A model generated the notes under the pieces. It saw nothing but the letters and a program-made list of their open reading frames with translations, was not told the origin of the DNA and did no database searches. From Gambelia wislizenii (Eukaryota > Chordata > Lepidosauria > Squamata > Crotaphytidae), in assembly GCA_030847615.1 (NCBI GenBank), contig JAUMIR010000001.1, positions 291,488,187 through 291,552,186 on the forward strand: 64,000 nt of DNA, in the 5' to 3' direction. Positions 33,157 to 44,969 of this stretch are shown here, in pieces (positions within the stretch are counted from its first letter, which is position 1; every line of letters starts with the position of its first letter). Both the position numbers and the translations under genes were made by a program.

Positions 33157-33758
33157 GGGCTTGTCTAAACGATTAAAAAACCCTGAAGATTCTCCTGCAT
33201 CTGTGGCAATCAGGCCACATGATGTATGGCCTTTCCCCAAATCTGGGGTGACCAGGCCACAAATTGCATGTCCCAGATTTGGAGCATTCCAGGGTATTTT
33301 ACCTAGATGACAAGTTTTGATGATTCATGGTTTTCTCTGCCTTTTCATCTGCTACCATCGCTGCCACTGTGACAATTTTAAAGCTCAGGAGGCAGTTCCG
33401 AGCTGAAAGGAGAGGTTTTCTCCCTTCCCTTGGTTTGGCAGCACTGCCTCTGCTCACCCATTGCTTCCTTCAAGCACTTTCATTGCTTTCTTCAAGCGCC
33501 CTTCCTCGAGTGAGTGAGTGGGAGGCAGCACTGCCAAACCAGGAGAAGGGAGAAAACCTTTCCCTTTGGCCAGGAACTGCCTCCTGAACTTTACATTATG
33601 GTTGAGGTGGCAGCATCGGGCAAAACTCCACAGAGACAGTGAAGACAAGATACCCCACATCCCTGCAAAAAATAATAATGTGCAGGGCTTCAAGGCAAAT
33701 GCAGGGACATGCAGGCAGAACTCCATTCAGAGTTTTCAGCCTATATGTAGACAGGCCC
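33157..33758. mobile_element. PIF/Harbinger-like element, TSD CTA, with internal inverted repeat
   Basis: The TIRs are GGGCTTGTCTAAAC and TGTAGACAGGCCC, flanked by CTA (33154-33156 and 33759-33761). The interior has a ~160-bp inverted repeat: CTCAGGAGGCAGTTCCGAGC...TTTGGCAGCACTGCC pairs with GGCAGCACTGCCAAACC...GGAACTGCCTCCTGA. The paired ORFs on opposite strands arise from this symmetry. Confidence 0.85.
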
Positions 33759-33875
33759 CTAGTTTTTTCTTACCTGCCTGAGACTGAAATACATGGCATG
33801 GAGACTGTGCGTCTTGCTGGGTTGCAAGTTGCGCCTACCTATGTTAGTTCTGAAAACTCCACCTGGCACCTCTTC

Positions 33876-33880
<5 letters not shown>

Positions 33881-33921
<41 letters not shown>
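33881..33921. repeat. (CT)n microsatellite
   Basis: Uninterrupted CT dinucleotides. Confidence 0.95.
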
Positions 33922-33922
<1 letters not shown>

Positions 33923-34625
33923 TTAAAAAGAACTTGTTCAGGGATGTGTCTAATTAGGCACCAGTAGCTGAGAAGGATTTGATGGATCTCCTTCAGGAGG
34001 AGGGCTCACATTCAGAGCAAGAATGCTTTTGAGTAATTAAAGCAAATTGAGATGAATTAGTCATAGCTGCAGTCTTTAATCTGGAGCCAAACGGGATATA
34101 ACTACTGTATAGTCTAACTGTAATGTCTCCTAGCTACAATGTCTGGGACACAAAATGGGATGTGAGAGACACATGTGGCAAACGGATAGACTGCTGCTAC
34201 TATTCTACATACCAAACAGGGAGAATAAGGTGTTGCAACCTTCCTTAAATCATCTAAACAGGGCTATGACTCCCAGAACCAAAAATATAACATCAGACAA
34301 CAATGATGCAATATCAGCACCTGATAACCTTATTTACCATTTGCATAGTGCTTTAAGGTGTTCAAAACACATCTATTACACATCTAGCTGTAATGTTTGC
34401 AACAGTTCTTTAAGATAACCATTTCCAGAGGCATATCCATATCCAAAGACTGCAGTAAAAAGTAGGAGGGGGATGAATAGAAAGAGGAAGAAAGAAGTGA
34501 CCTTGTATACCTTTAAAGACAAAAAGTTTACTATGGCATATGCATTCATAGACTAGACTCCAGTTCAACAGATGGACTGTTATCCTTAGGTATGTGTATG
34601 TATGTATATCCATATCCATATCTAT

Positions 34626-35243
34626 GGCCTTGTCTATACGGTCAAAATAATATGAACGGGATGCGAACATATGGTGATCCGTTCATATGAACATGTGCAT
34701 AAATACGTGTCATTCAGAAAGGGGGCAGCCAAATCCACCACAAAGTCCGTGTGCATCGCGTGCGGCTTCGTCCAGATTTTTTAAAAACTCCGTATGACAT
34801 GCAAATGTGCAATCATTTGAACACTCGCATTTGCACTGATATGAACAATAATAATCTGATTGGCTGGATGAGCAAGGGGGCAGGGCTAACAAACAGGGAA
34901 AGCACCTGCGGCCACCATGTTGAATTTTCAGCTAAGTGAGGGTCTGGTAACTCGATAACACAGCAATCTTATCTTTTTTTCTTTTCTTTCTTTCTTCTTT
35001 TTTTTTTTTTTTTGGAGGGGTAAATATGAACTATCGCTTGTGCACACCATGGGAAACTTTTTTAAAAAAAAAATGGCAGTGGCAGATTTAAAATCGTGAG
35101 TAAATCACTGTGGCCGCCATTTTGGCTAGAGGGTCATGTGGAGTTTAGGGGGGTTCTTTTCACCATGAAGACAGGTTGCATCATTGCAAATGCCTGCTTT
35201 TTTGGACATGTTTGTTGTTTCCCCCCCTCATATAGACAAGACC
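34626..35243 (+). mobile_element. PIF/Harbinger-like element, family B copy 1
   Basis: The ends are GGCCTTGTCTATACGGTC and TATAGACAAGACC. It is homologous throughout to 53258-53855: TAAAAACTCCGTATGACATG, GGAAAGCACCTGCGGCCACC and CATTGCAAATGCCTGCTTTT all recur there with changes. A pyrimidine-rich run lies at 34973-35014. Non-coding. Confidence 0.8.
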
Positions 35244-35256
35244 TCTCTCTATCTCT

Positions 35257-35282
35257 CCATACACACACACACACACAGACAC
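35257..35282. repeat. (CA)n microsatellite
   Basis: CACACA array ending in GACACAG. Confidence 0.9.
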
Positions 35283-35455
35283 AGAGTTGGGGATAAAAGG
35301 GAAAAATTAAATAGTCAGATGACAATGAAATCTAAAGTGTATGAACTGTGTCTTGCAACAATTCAATTCATGCTGAAGCGTACACAGAATTAGCACAATA
35401 ACCACTCATAATAGTCATGGGTGCTAACAAGATAATTAAACATGCTTGAATAAGT

Positions 35456-35575
35456 TGGTGATTTTAATTGTTTTTAAAACTGTATTGTTAGGTTTTTGAT
35501 TACTTCTTCTGTGAGCTGCTTTGGGTCACATTCCAGAAGAAAGGCGGCATATATAGAAATTAAACACTTGAAATG
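35456..35575 (+). mobile_element. LINE 3'-tail fragment
   Basis: GTGAGCTGCTTTGGGTCACA then AAGAAAGGCGGCATATATAGAAATTAAA fits the squamate LINE terminal pattern. Confidence 0.65.
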
Positions 35576-35892
35576 GGGTCTGAATTCTCCCTATTCAGAC
35601 CCAAACAAACTAAACCAAACTTTGTTATACATTCCAATTCACCAGCTGCATTGAGCACTGTCAGAGGAACATCTGTGCTTGGGGAACATTCTGCCCCCAC
35701 GTCTGGGGTTATCCAGCAACATTAAGGTTTATCTAGCTAGTGGATCTCTGCCAGGGGAGCAGGATGTCAACCATTTCCAGAAGGGGGAGAGGTTGTTGAG
35801 CCAGTTAAGATCCTCTCTTGGTGGATAAACATTACCTTCATACACTGGCAAGCTAATGTAGGCACAGATGTACACTTATTACATGTAACATA

Positions 35893-36500
35893 GGGGTTGT
35901 CTAGACAAGAAGATAAAATGTGGATTGCTGTGCATTAATGCAAATTCACGGCAGCGTTCATTTGTCTCCATGTTCCTTTGGCAAAATCATTGGTATGCGA
36001 AGCTATCCATGTTTGAAGTGTACACGCAGCAAAGCCTGAAAATCAAGATGGTGGCCAAGACTGAATTATTTGCAATATTATTGTCCACAAGTTGTCGCTG
36101 CTGCACAGTGTTTTTTTAAACTGTAAATCAAAGGTGTGCAAATGTGACCTTCCATTTAAAAGTGCATGAACAACAATGTGAAACTCCAAATTGGGGCTTC
36201 CAGCCACTTGATTGCCGGCAAGCCCATCCCCCACACACATTTGACCAAGCAGCTTTCCACTTCTGCCCTTGATGAGAATGAGATGCTATGCAAATCAAAT
36301 GTCCAAACAAGGGGAATGCTCATTTCCACTGATAATTTTAAAAACCTCAGGAAAAGCCATGAAGACACACCCTACCCGCAGTTTTTGGAGTTTTTGGCTC
36401 CCCTTCCTCATGAATACAGTGAATCTTGGTCAGATCTTCTTGGGACAAAAGGTATTCTTTGCATATTCTATTAGGATTATTTTCACCATCTAGACAACCC
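35893..36500 (+). mobile_element. PIF/Harbinger-like element, family C copy 1
   Basis: The TIRs are GGGGTTGTCTAGACAAG and CATCTAGACAACCCT. The interior is shared with 38485-39117 (inverse) and 41177-42209, for example TTTGTCTCCATGTTCCTTTG and GGAGTTTTTGGCTCCCCTTC. Non-coding, ~608 bp. Confidence 0.82.
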
Positions 36501-36943
36501 TGTAGATAACTTAAAACTCTAGTATCTGCTTAAAGATATAGATCTGCAGCAGGAGTCAAGAGGCTTCTTTTCCAGGGCTTACACTAATGCCTCACATCCT
36601 GTTCATACCTTACTCAGACATACCATGAGCTTAAGCAGAAGTAAGGAACAGGATCATGCCACTTGTTGCCCCATGGTCTTATTCATACACAGGAACGGAG
36701 CAGCATGCTACACACTTACATGGACCCAAACGAAATCCTACCAGAGTGTGTGGTGTGCACACAGAGATTCTTGCACTATTTTCTTTGTTCAAATGGGGAA
36801 GAGCTGTTTCTAATTTGGGGAAATTAACTCATACCCACTTACTTTCAAAGTCCCCAAATACAGATGTTATTTGTACAAGTTTTTATATTGAACTTTCACA
36901 TACATGTGACGTTCTTTACACAGAAGAAAAGACTTGGTTAGTA

Positions 36944-37283
36944 CAGGCTGAGTATCCCTTATCCAGAATTCCAAAATCCAAAATATTCCAAAATCCAAAA
37001 TTGTCCACATGAGTGGCTGAGATAGTGATACCTTTGGTTTTTCATGATTCAATGTACACAAACTTTGTTTCATGCACAAAATTATTAAAAATATTGTGTA
37101 TAAAATTATCTTCAGGTTATGTGTATAAGGTATATGTAACATAAATGAATTTCATGTTTAGACCTGAGTCCCATCTCTAAGATATCTCATTATATGTATA
37201 TGTAAGTATTCTAAAATCTGAAATATTCCAGAATCCAAAATGCCTCTGGTCCCAAGCATTTTGGATAAGGGAGATTCAACCTG
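36944..37283. mobile_element. Full-length MER2-like Tigger element, 340 bp
   Basis: The TIRs are CAGGCTGAGTATCCCTTATC and GATAAGGGAGATTCAACCTG, flanked by TA (36942-36943, 37284-37285). The interior includes CACATGAGTGGCTGAGATAG, TTTGTTTCATGCACAAAATT, GTCCCATCTCTAAGATATCT and CTGGTCCCAAGCATTTTGGA. From memory these blocks match the human MER2 consensus in the same order over its whole ~345 bp length. MER2 is a non-autonomous Tigger element of mammals. Confidence 0.85.
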
Positions 37284-37448
37284 TATACTCATATACACGT
37301 GAGGCAGTGTACAAGCATAACCAATAGACAAAACTGATACAAACTAGAAAAGAATATTGCTTGTTGCATGAAAAAGAGAAGTGGCACCAGGCCCCCAAAA
37401 AGTGGGGGATTAGAGATCTGTGTGACCAGGAGAGTCTTGGGCCAAATT

Positions 37449-37652
37449 CACACTACACAGATAATCCAGTTTCAAACTGGACTATTTGCCATGGCTCCTT
37501 CCTGTGGAATCCTAGGATTTGTAGTTTGGTGAGGCACCAGCAGTCTTTGGCAGAGAAGGCTAAAGACCTTGTAAAACTACAAGGCCCAGGAATCCATAGG
37601 AAGGAGACATGGCAAATAATCAAGTTTCAAACAGGATTATTTGTGTAGTGTG
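37449..37652. mobile_element. Fold-back hAT-type MITE, intact
   Basis: The left arm CACACTACACAGATAATCCA and right arm TTATTTGTGTAGTGTG are inverted repeats extending ~90 bp each, through CCATGGCTCCTTCCTGTGGA and TCCATAGGAAGGAGACATGG. The TIR may extend a few bases further to GGCCAAATT..GATTGTTGCC. Same family as 18425-19190. Confidence 0.82.
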
Positions 37653-37659
37653 GATTGTT

Positions 37660-38481
37660 GCCGGGAAGGGGGTGGGCCATGGTGTTGTATATTGTCTCCA
37701 GAAAGTCTCAGTGCTAAAAAGCCATTAAAGATTTCTGTCCCGAAAGGAAATGTTTTCATTTTGAGCAGAAATTTGAAGCAGCATTTGGGTCTTGTGTCAC
37801 CTCCTCAAAGGTCATGACAGTTCTGGGCCTGTATGTCTGTCCTAGCAACTGAGGGACATTTGGTTTGCTAAGTTGTTCTATTTCTTTACAGTCAGATGTT
37901 GTTCTATGTTTGTGTAGTGTCTGAACTGGGTGTAGTTCTTTTGGTGCCAGACACTCACACATATTACTGTACTGCTATAGCATAAGCTTTATAGGTGGCA
38001 AATGATGCAGCAGATGGTACACAGCAGACAGGCATTCCAGTTCTCAAGTTGATAGGATCAGTAGATGTATGGGGAGCCCTTGGGCTGAATTATCCCCTGC
38101 TATTGTAGTGCAGAAGCAAACAAACAAGGTGTGTGTGACCTACCTCCACCCATTAGCTATGAGAACAATACAAGCAGGTTAACAACAGAGAAAAATTCAC
38201 TCGGCCAGTTGGTTCCCAAGGACTCCAAAACCCATATGCTGGTGACAAAGGCCCAACTCAGTACAATGTTCCAGAGGATTCTAATAAATAATTGTCATCC
38301 CTAACTATTATTAGGATTTCCCATATTGACAAGGCTGAGGTAGGAGTAGATAAATTACAGGGGGAAAGAAAGTGAAATATCTAGGGCTGCCATGGTGAAA
38401 ACTAGAGACAGCTCCTGTATCTCTAATGATTATGTAGAAGAGTGGGTGTTGCTTTCTACCGGGCTGCATGACAAACAATAC
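37660..38481. other. Intergenic, no gene seen
   Basis: No recognised feature. Confidence 0.5.
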
Positions 38482-38484
38482 CTA

Positions 38485-39117
38485 GGGGTTGTCTAGTTGG
38501 TGAAAAAACTCCTCATAGAATTCGACGAGAATACCTTTTGTCTCAATGCAATCCTGCAGTAATTCACCATATTTGGAAGGAGGGGGGGGCAAAAAATCAA
38601 AACACTGTGGGTGGAAAGCCTTTGCAACTTTTCACAAAGTTTTTTTTTTTTTAATTCGTGGAAAAGCACATTACCGCTCGTTTGGGCAACTGATTCACAT
38701 CGATGTGCAGGGTGGAAGTGGAAAGCTAATTGGTCGGTCACGCGCAGGGACAGTCTTGTCAGGAATGAAGTGGCTGGTAGCGCCATTTTGGAGTTTCATG
38801 TTGCCAACTGTGTGCTTTTTTTGCTGTGCTCAGGCAACCAAAAAGCTTTTTTAGTAGAAGGTTGCACTTGTGCCCCTTAGATTTACAGTTTCAAACAAAC
38901 GTGTGCAGTGGTGACAAGGTGTTGAGAATAATAATGTGAATGATTCACTCCTGGCCACCATCTTAATTTGCAGTCATGGCTGCATGTGAACTTCAAACAT
39001 TGGATACCTTTGCATACCAGCAATTTTGCCATAAGACCATGGAAACAAAAGAATGCTGCTGCAATTTTGTGTTAATGCACAGCAATCAGCATTATATCCT
39101 CTCATCTAGACAAGCCT
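38485..39117 (-). mobile_element. PIF/Harbinger-like element, family C copy 2, TSD CTA
   Basis: The ends are GGGGTTGTCTAG and CTAGACAAGCCT, flanked by CTA (38482-38484, 39118-39120). It is inverted relative to 35893-36500: CTCATAGAATTCGACGAGAA and TACCTTTTGTC match the complement of the other copies' right end. Confidence 0.85.
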
Positions 39118-39416
39118 CTACTGAAATTCTCTCTGCTATACAAAGGTACAGGAGCTGTCTCCAGTTTTCAGTCTGGCAGCCCAATAGCCATAAACAGCCA
39201 GTCTCAGGAAGCTGGGAGTTGGAAACTTCCAAATGAGGTTGTTCCAAAATAGAACAGAACTCTTTAAAACCTCTATGGAAAATCCAATTTTAAAAATGGA
39301 GCTTTAGCCTCAAGCCTCTTTAAATATATCTGAGAATAGAGTTACTCAGAAGAAGCAAAGAGATAGTTTGAATTACCCTCTCCACAATGATTTGGGAAGA
39401 CTTTAACAGAGATTGA

Positions 39417-39982
39417 GGACTTTATCAGACCACACTCCATTAATATTCTTTTGCCAGCATATTTTGCTGTGTTTTTATGCCAGCAAAAGAACTCCTTACC
39501 AGACCTTACCTTGCTCACATTAAAGAGGCAGCCTAGGCACTAACAGAGAGTGAAGCTCTGTTCACTTCTTGGTTTCAAATTTCACCAATTCTCGAGAGAT
39601 GACACGAGCATGGCAAATTCAAAAGTAAAAGTAAAATAAAGAGACAAAATGTACACACAAGCACAGGAACACACTTTAAAAGTCCCAAGTAAACTGAGGA
39701 GGTAAATAAAAAGTGTTCCCTACTTGGCTGTTCCGATCTCACTTGGAAGTGTTCTGCCATTGACACTCTATTCATGAGAGAAAACTGGCGCAAAGTTTCA
39801 AACACCAGCAATGCTGGCAAAAAAGCATCACAGGAGATCATTTGACAGCTTGGGCCGTCAATAAAAAGTATGCTTTATTAACAGCACATGATCACAAAAG
39901 GATGATGTCATCTGGTATGTGTGCCCTTTTGCTATCATTAGGCATCCTTATGATGCCATATTTGCCTCATCTGATAAAGTCC
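39417..39982 (-). mobile_element. DNA transposon related to 6244 and 16935 copies
   Basis: The ends are GGACTTTATCAGACCACAC and CATCTGATAAAGTCC. The interior runs antisense to 16935-17509: GATCTCACTTGGAAGTGTTC and GAAGCTCTGTTCACTTCTTG are complements of its CACTTCCGGGTGAGATC and AGGAAGTGAA...AGAGCTC regions. Ends resemble GACTTTTTCAGATG of the fold-back family. Confidence 0.7.
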
Positions 39983-39987
39983 TAAGA

Positions 39988-40612
39988 GAGCCAGTGTGGT
40001 GTAGTGGTTTTAGTGTTGTACTAGGACAGTGGGAGACCACGGCTTATCACATGAGGGAAGTAGCAGTACAGGTCGAAAATAGTGCTGTCCACCTTGCCTT
40101 ATCACACGACATCAGTGTTCAACAGCTGTTCTTCAGTCCCAGTCCCATGGGAGACGGTGATAAACTATTTAATTAAAATTATTTAATTGTATTTTAAGGG
40201 GTGGGTGGGATTGAGGGGTTGGATGTATATTTTAATTGTTGTAAGCCGCCCTGATTGTGTTTCGTAGAGGGGTGGGATATAAATAAATATTATTATTGTT
40301 GTTGTTGTTGTTAAACACAAGGCTTTCTTCTAATGGATTTTTCCAGAATGGAAGAACAGCTGTTGAATACCGACATAATGTGATAAGGCAAGGCAGGAGC
40401 CACTATTACCAGGCTGTACTGCCGCTTCCCTTCCCTCATGCGATAAGCCTCCTATTTGGTGACTTTGGGGAAGTCACACTCTCTCAGCTTCAGAAGAAGG
40501 CAAGGCCAACCCCCCTCTGAACAAATTCTGCCAAGAGAACTCCCTGATAGATTTGCCTTATGGTCACTATAAGTCAGAAATTCCTCGAAGGCACACAACA
40601 ACAACTTCAAAA
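39988..40612 (+). mobile_element. MIR-like SINE split by a long-TIR element
   Basis: The head GAGCCAGTGTGGTGTAGTGG (39988-) and the rest, TTTGGGGAAGTCACACTCTC ... CTCGAAGGCACACAACAACA (~40460-40612), are parts of one SINE. They are separated by the insertion at 40041-40449. Confidence 0.8.
40041..40449. mobile_element. Long-TIR DNA element inside a SINE
   Basis: The left end GGCTTATCACATGAGGGAAG and the complement of the right end GGCTTATCGCATGAGGGAAG begin ~125-bp imperfect TIRs. They share GCAGTACAG, CCTTGCCTTATCACA and TTCAACAGCTGTTCTT. The centre holds a LINE 3' tail (GTAAGCCGCCCTGATTGTGT...ATAAATAAATATT) and (TTG)n. No clear TSD. Confidence 0.75.
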
Positions 40613-41176
40613 CAGAGACTAAACTTCTCACTAGAGTCACTGGAACCAAAGAATAATTTGATTAAAAATAGATTTGGAATTAAAACCTGACCAATGGGGG
40701 CTTCTCTTTGAAATGTTTTTAAGGGTTTCAGCTAAGATTGAAAAGAATATGTGACACACAATCCATGTTCCTTAGTAGTCCATTCCACATGGACTAGTTG
40801 CTTTCATTCTTGTCTACCACAATACCAACAACCTTTAAAACATGGAGATTAACAATTTTTAGTTGGATACAAACTTCAGTAAACTAGAGAGCAACTTTGC
40901 AGCACGTATGGAACCTGACTCTGGACTCAGACTGGCACATTACTGGGGGCTAAAACTATCTCACTGGGTATACAAGGCAAACATGCAGTAGTGGTCCAAA
41001 CAGGGAAAACTCTGGCCCTTAGACTAGGGCTTAGCACCAGAGCAAACAGTGCTAGAAGGTCTCATAAGAAGCAAATAATCCTCAGGTCCTTTCTCACATC
41101 AGTGCCAGTGGGGCACTAAATTCATTTTGGGTTTTTGTCTGAACTTTAAAGGTGCAATCTGAGTTGCCGAACCCTA
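40613..41176. other. Intergenic, no gene seen
   Basis: About 41094-41160 resembles one arm of the fold-back MITE at 22634. The rest is unassigned. Confidence 0.45.
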
Positions 41177-42209
41177 GGGGTTATCTAAATGAGAAGATCT
41201 AAAGCAGATTGGCATGCCTTCGTGTCCTTCGAGCCTGTGCAATGGATTTTTCTGGTGGAGCGCAGCGTACACAGAACTGGCCTCACCCTTTAAACCAGAG
41301 ATTCATCTGCCGTGGCCTTGCAAGCATGGACGTGGCAGTGAGGTCCTCAGGCCGTAGGTTTGATTAGAGTTTCCTTCTCTTAGATGGTTGACCTTACAGG
41401 GTTGGACGAGCACCATCTGCCCGGGTTTGGGATTGGAGTTTTCCTTCTCCTAGGACGGTTGCCACAAGGCTAGAGAGCCCATCCTGCCCTTTGACGCTCT
41501 TTGTCAGACCCTTCGGTTTTGACCTGTCTGGCATAGGAGACCCTACCAGTGGCTATTATGCCACCGCCAGCATAGCTCAAAACATCATTAGGGTACGCAA
41601 GATTGGCATGCATTATCGCAAATTTGCAGCAGCACTAATTTGTCTCCGTGGTCTTTTGGAAAAATCTATTTTATGCGAAGCTATCAACGTTTGAAGTGCA
41701 CACGTAGCCATGCCTGCAAATCAAGATGGTTGCCGGGAGTACAGAGTATTATTATACTCCACACATGTTGACCACTGCACAGTATTATTTTTTTACTTGT
41801 AAATCAAAGGTGCACATGTGCAACCTTCCACTTACAAAAAGCTCCTTGATTGTCTCAGCACAGCAAAAAAGCATACACTCAATAACATGAAACTTAAAAA
41901 TGGCACTTCCGGCCACTTCCTTGCAGGCAAGCCCACCCACACCCGCACGGCTGACCAATCTGCTCTCCACTTCTGCCCTCGCCGAGAATGGACAGCATCC
42001 CAAATTGGATGTCCAGATGTGTGATAATGTGCAAGGCCACACATTATTCAAAAAAACTTGGGGAAATCCACTAAGGCTTTTCCCTTGCAGTATTTGGAGT
42101 TTTTGGTCACCCTCCTTCCAAATATCACAAATTTCATTTGCATCATGTTGGGACAAAAGGTATACTAGTTGAATTCTATGAGGAGTATTTTTTATTGTCT
42201 AGACAACTT
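41177..42209 (+). mobile_element. PIF/Harbinger-like element, family C copy 3, interrupted
   Basis: The ends are GGGGTTATCTAAATGAGAAG and TTGTCTAGACAACTT. Interior is homologous to 35893-36500 (TTTGTCTCCGTGGTCTTTTG, GCGAAGCTATCAACGTTTGA). It is split by the insertion at 41218-41599. Confidence 0.82.
41218..41599 (+). mobile_element. Unrecognised retro-insertion, copy 2
   Basis: The 382-bp insertion is flanked by a 12-bp direct repeat AGATTGGCATGC (41206-41217 and 41600-41611). From CGAGCCTGTGC on, it matches 12759-13130 at roughly 98%. It ends GGGTACGCA, 36 bp short of copy 1, so the 3' ends differ. The direct repeat restores an uninterrupted family C sequence when collapsed. Confidence 0.85.
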
Positions 42210-44966
42210 CCTTGTCTTCAAATAGGTTCAGCCCCTTGAATAGTTCCTATAAAGTTCAATGCCAGAGCAAATTCACCAGCCCACGGACAGGAGAGCCACC
42301 AACTTTAATTGAATTAGCAAGCCGAGAAGGTAAATTAGTGGAGACGGTGCACTTTATTGTAATAACTAAAGGGTAGCCTGACTTCCTTGTACCAGAAAAT
42401 GTTTCCAACAGCAAAACTAGTACAGCAGGTAGATATGAGGAGTTTTATAGATATATAGGGCAGAGCTCTCCCGAGATCTGGTGAAAATAATATTTGAACA
42501 TTTATTGAAAGCACCATTTTTCTGTGACATTCCAATATACGTGAAATGTTTGGCCAGATTTTATGAACTGCCAATGAATGTCAATACTATTCTCCAAATT
42601 TCTGAAATTATCTGTGTATTTTGCATCTCCCCCCCCCCACCCTCTTGCTATACAGTATTATTTTCAGATCTCAAACAGGCTCTCTAAAACTTGTATTCAA
42701 ACCACTATTCTCACAGATTTCTGAAAAACATGATGTTAAAGTCGCTTCTGAGAGACTGCAAGAGTGGGGGGTAGGGTACCCAATAAAAACAAGCAAAGAT
42801 GGTGACAGAAGGTCCATTGCTGGGAGAAAAAAAAATGAAATGAATAGATGTCAGTAAATAGCTGACACATTTCAGAGTAGGTCACTTTCCTCTCTAGCTG
42901 ACACTCCTAAAAAGGGAGAAGCACTGAACATGCAGGACTTTCCTGCTATCTCATGAGTAAATACACAACAAGAAACTATTTCTTCACAGCACGATAACAG
43001 GGAAGTCCTGTGTGTTTGGTGGTTTGAATTTTTTTTAAAGTTTCAGTTAGCGAAGAAAGAATAACCACAAATTAATAAACTATTTATAATTTCTTATAAA
43101 TTTCCCCCACAGTACCGTCTACTTGTGTTTTCTTTTTTGCTTTTTAATATAACCTAGAAATGATTTCAGCTTATTATTTTAAAAATTATAATTGATATAG
43201 TCAGATTTCCTTTTTGACTTTTGGCTCTTCAGAGACATGTTTTGCTTGGCATTATTACAATACCTTATTTATGTCCATAATTATGTACTGTATAGGATTG
43301 GGGAGAATAAAAAAAAATTAATTTAGCTAATCATTCTTTATAAGGGAGATTAAAAGGGGTTGACTATAACCACAGATAATTAGTGTGCATGTGTGTAAAT
43401 AAACAACATTTAAATAAGTGCTTTAAAAAGTATTCTAGTAGCTATGAATGGAAAATAAATATCGGGGATGTTCCAACTGCTGGCTTATCCTTACTAAGAA
43501 GAAAGAGAACAGACAGAAAATATACAACAGACTACTCCCCCCATTTGTACTCTCCTATTAAAAGATGTGAAAGAAAGTGGAGGGGCGAGCTTCAATAGAA
43601 TAAAGCTAGAGATGCTGTAACACTTTACTCCTAAAACAACCAAATGTGGGAGAAAAAGCTTACAATGGGAGCAACGCTCAGGCTCTGAATAGAAGCTTCT
43701 AGGAGCCTATTTAGGAGACTTTTGTGTGATTGCTATGCTGAGAAAATGTGGAATTTAAGCTGTTGTTAAATGCAGATAAAGGTCAGAGAGCAGGATCACC
43801 ACAAACCATCATTTGCAATATTTTTTTAAAACTTCCTTTATACACAGAAGGAATCCACAGTGCCAAAGCGAGACAGGATTCATGCAAAATAAGGTATTCC
43901 TGGCAACCATGAGGTATTTACCGCTGTTAACAAAGGCTGGCATATAAATGCATTTGAATCTCAAGCACAGACAACTGTTGGGAAAGAGTTGCTAAGGGTA
44001 GTCACTTGTTTTCCCTTTAAAGTTGGGTAGAGTGATATAATTAGTTTTTATTTAAAATTTACAGGATCACTACTGCTACAGCAACAGCTTTTTTCTTCCT
44101 TCCCTCTCCCCTGTACACCATTTAAATGTTGTTAGAGTAACACCACTAAAAGGTTACTAATGTTAGTGTAGACTCTGTTGCTCTTCTGTGCATGTTAACT
44201 GAACACGTTTCAGTTTTCAAAATCAGTTTATACGTTTCATCTTCAAATCTTTGTACAAAGAAAGTAGGCTTAGTACTACTTCATTGCTTTCAGTGTTACT
44301 ATTACCTCAACATTCATATTTATGAGATTATATGAAAAGTGAACATATTTACTTATGTTTATATTTAAATATATTTTCCTTGAAATTTATTTAGACTTAG
44401 GAAAAGCTTAGCAAGAATTAGAGACACTCTTCTCTTGATTCTCTCTTTTCCACATATAGCTGCTGAAACATCATTTGAAAAACCTACTCTTGATATATTG
44501 CTGGTTGCTGAGATAGTGGGCTGCTCTTGAAACATTTACTCAGTTTAGTAAACCGTACCTAATGGATTAGTTTATTGGATTTCAGGAGTCAGATTTCAAC
44601 CCCTATTTAGCATTTCTCTGTTAATTCTTGAATTTATACAAATTGACAAGTAGGCCATTTCTTATAGTATTAATCTGCCTTTCAAAAAAGAGGTTAGTTG
44701 GAAGCTGATGACAAAACCCTGATTATTTTCATCCAAAACAATGTGCAAATTTTACTTAATAATTCAGTACCAGCCCGGTATGATAAATGTTGATATTGAC
44801 AGGAAAAATAAGTATGCATACATTCTCATCCCAAACTTTGATATATATTTAATAACATAATGCTGGTGGCCATAAGCTAGGGTGGCTATACCCACAAATA
44901 TCACTGAGATCAGTGGATTGTAAATGTGCTTGTATTAGACCTGGAGCCAAATACAGTTTTATACAC
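42210..44966. other. Intergenic; 43620-44860 repeat-poor, possible conserved noncoding DNA
   Basis: No ORF with exon character. 43620-44860 carries no recognisable transposon and has complex AT-rich sequence unlike its repeat-filled neighbours. A C-run is at 42630-42639. Confidence 0.4.
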
Positions 44967-44969
44967 TTA

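Noticed and set aside
33327..33726. Two opposite-strand ORFs with similar proteins
   Set aside because: Mirror images produced by the internal inverted repeat of a PIF-like element.
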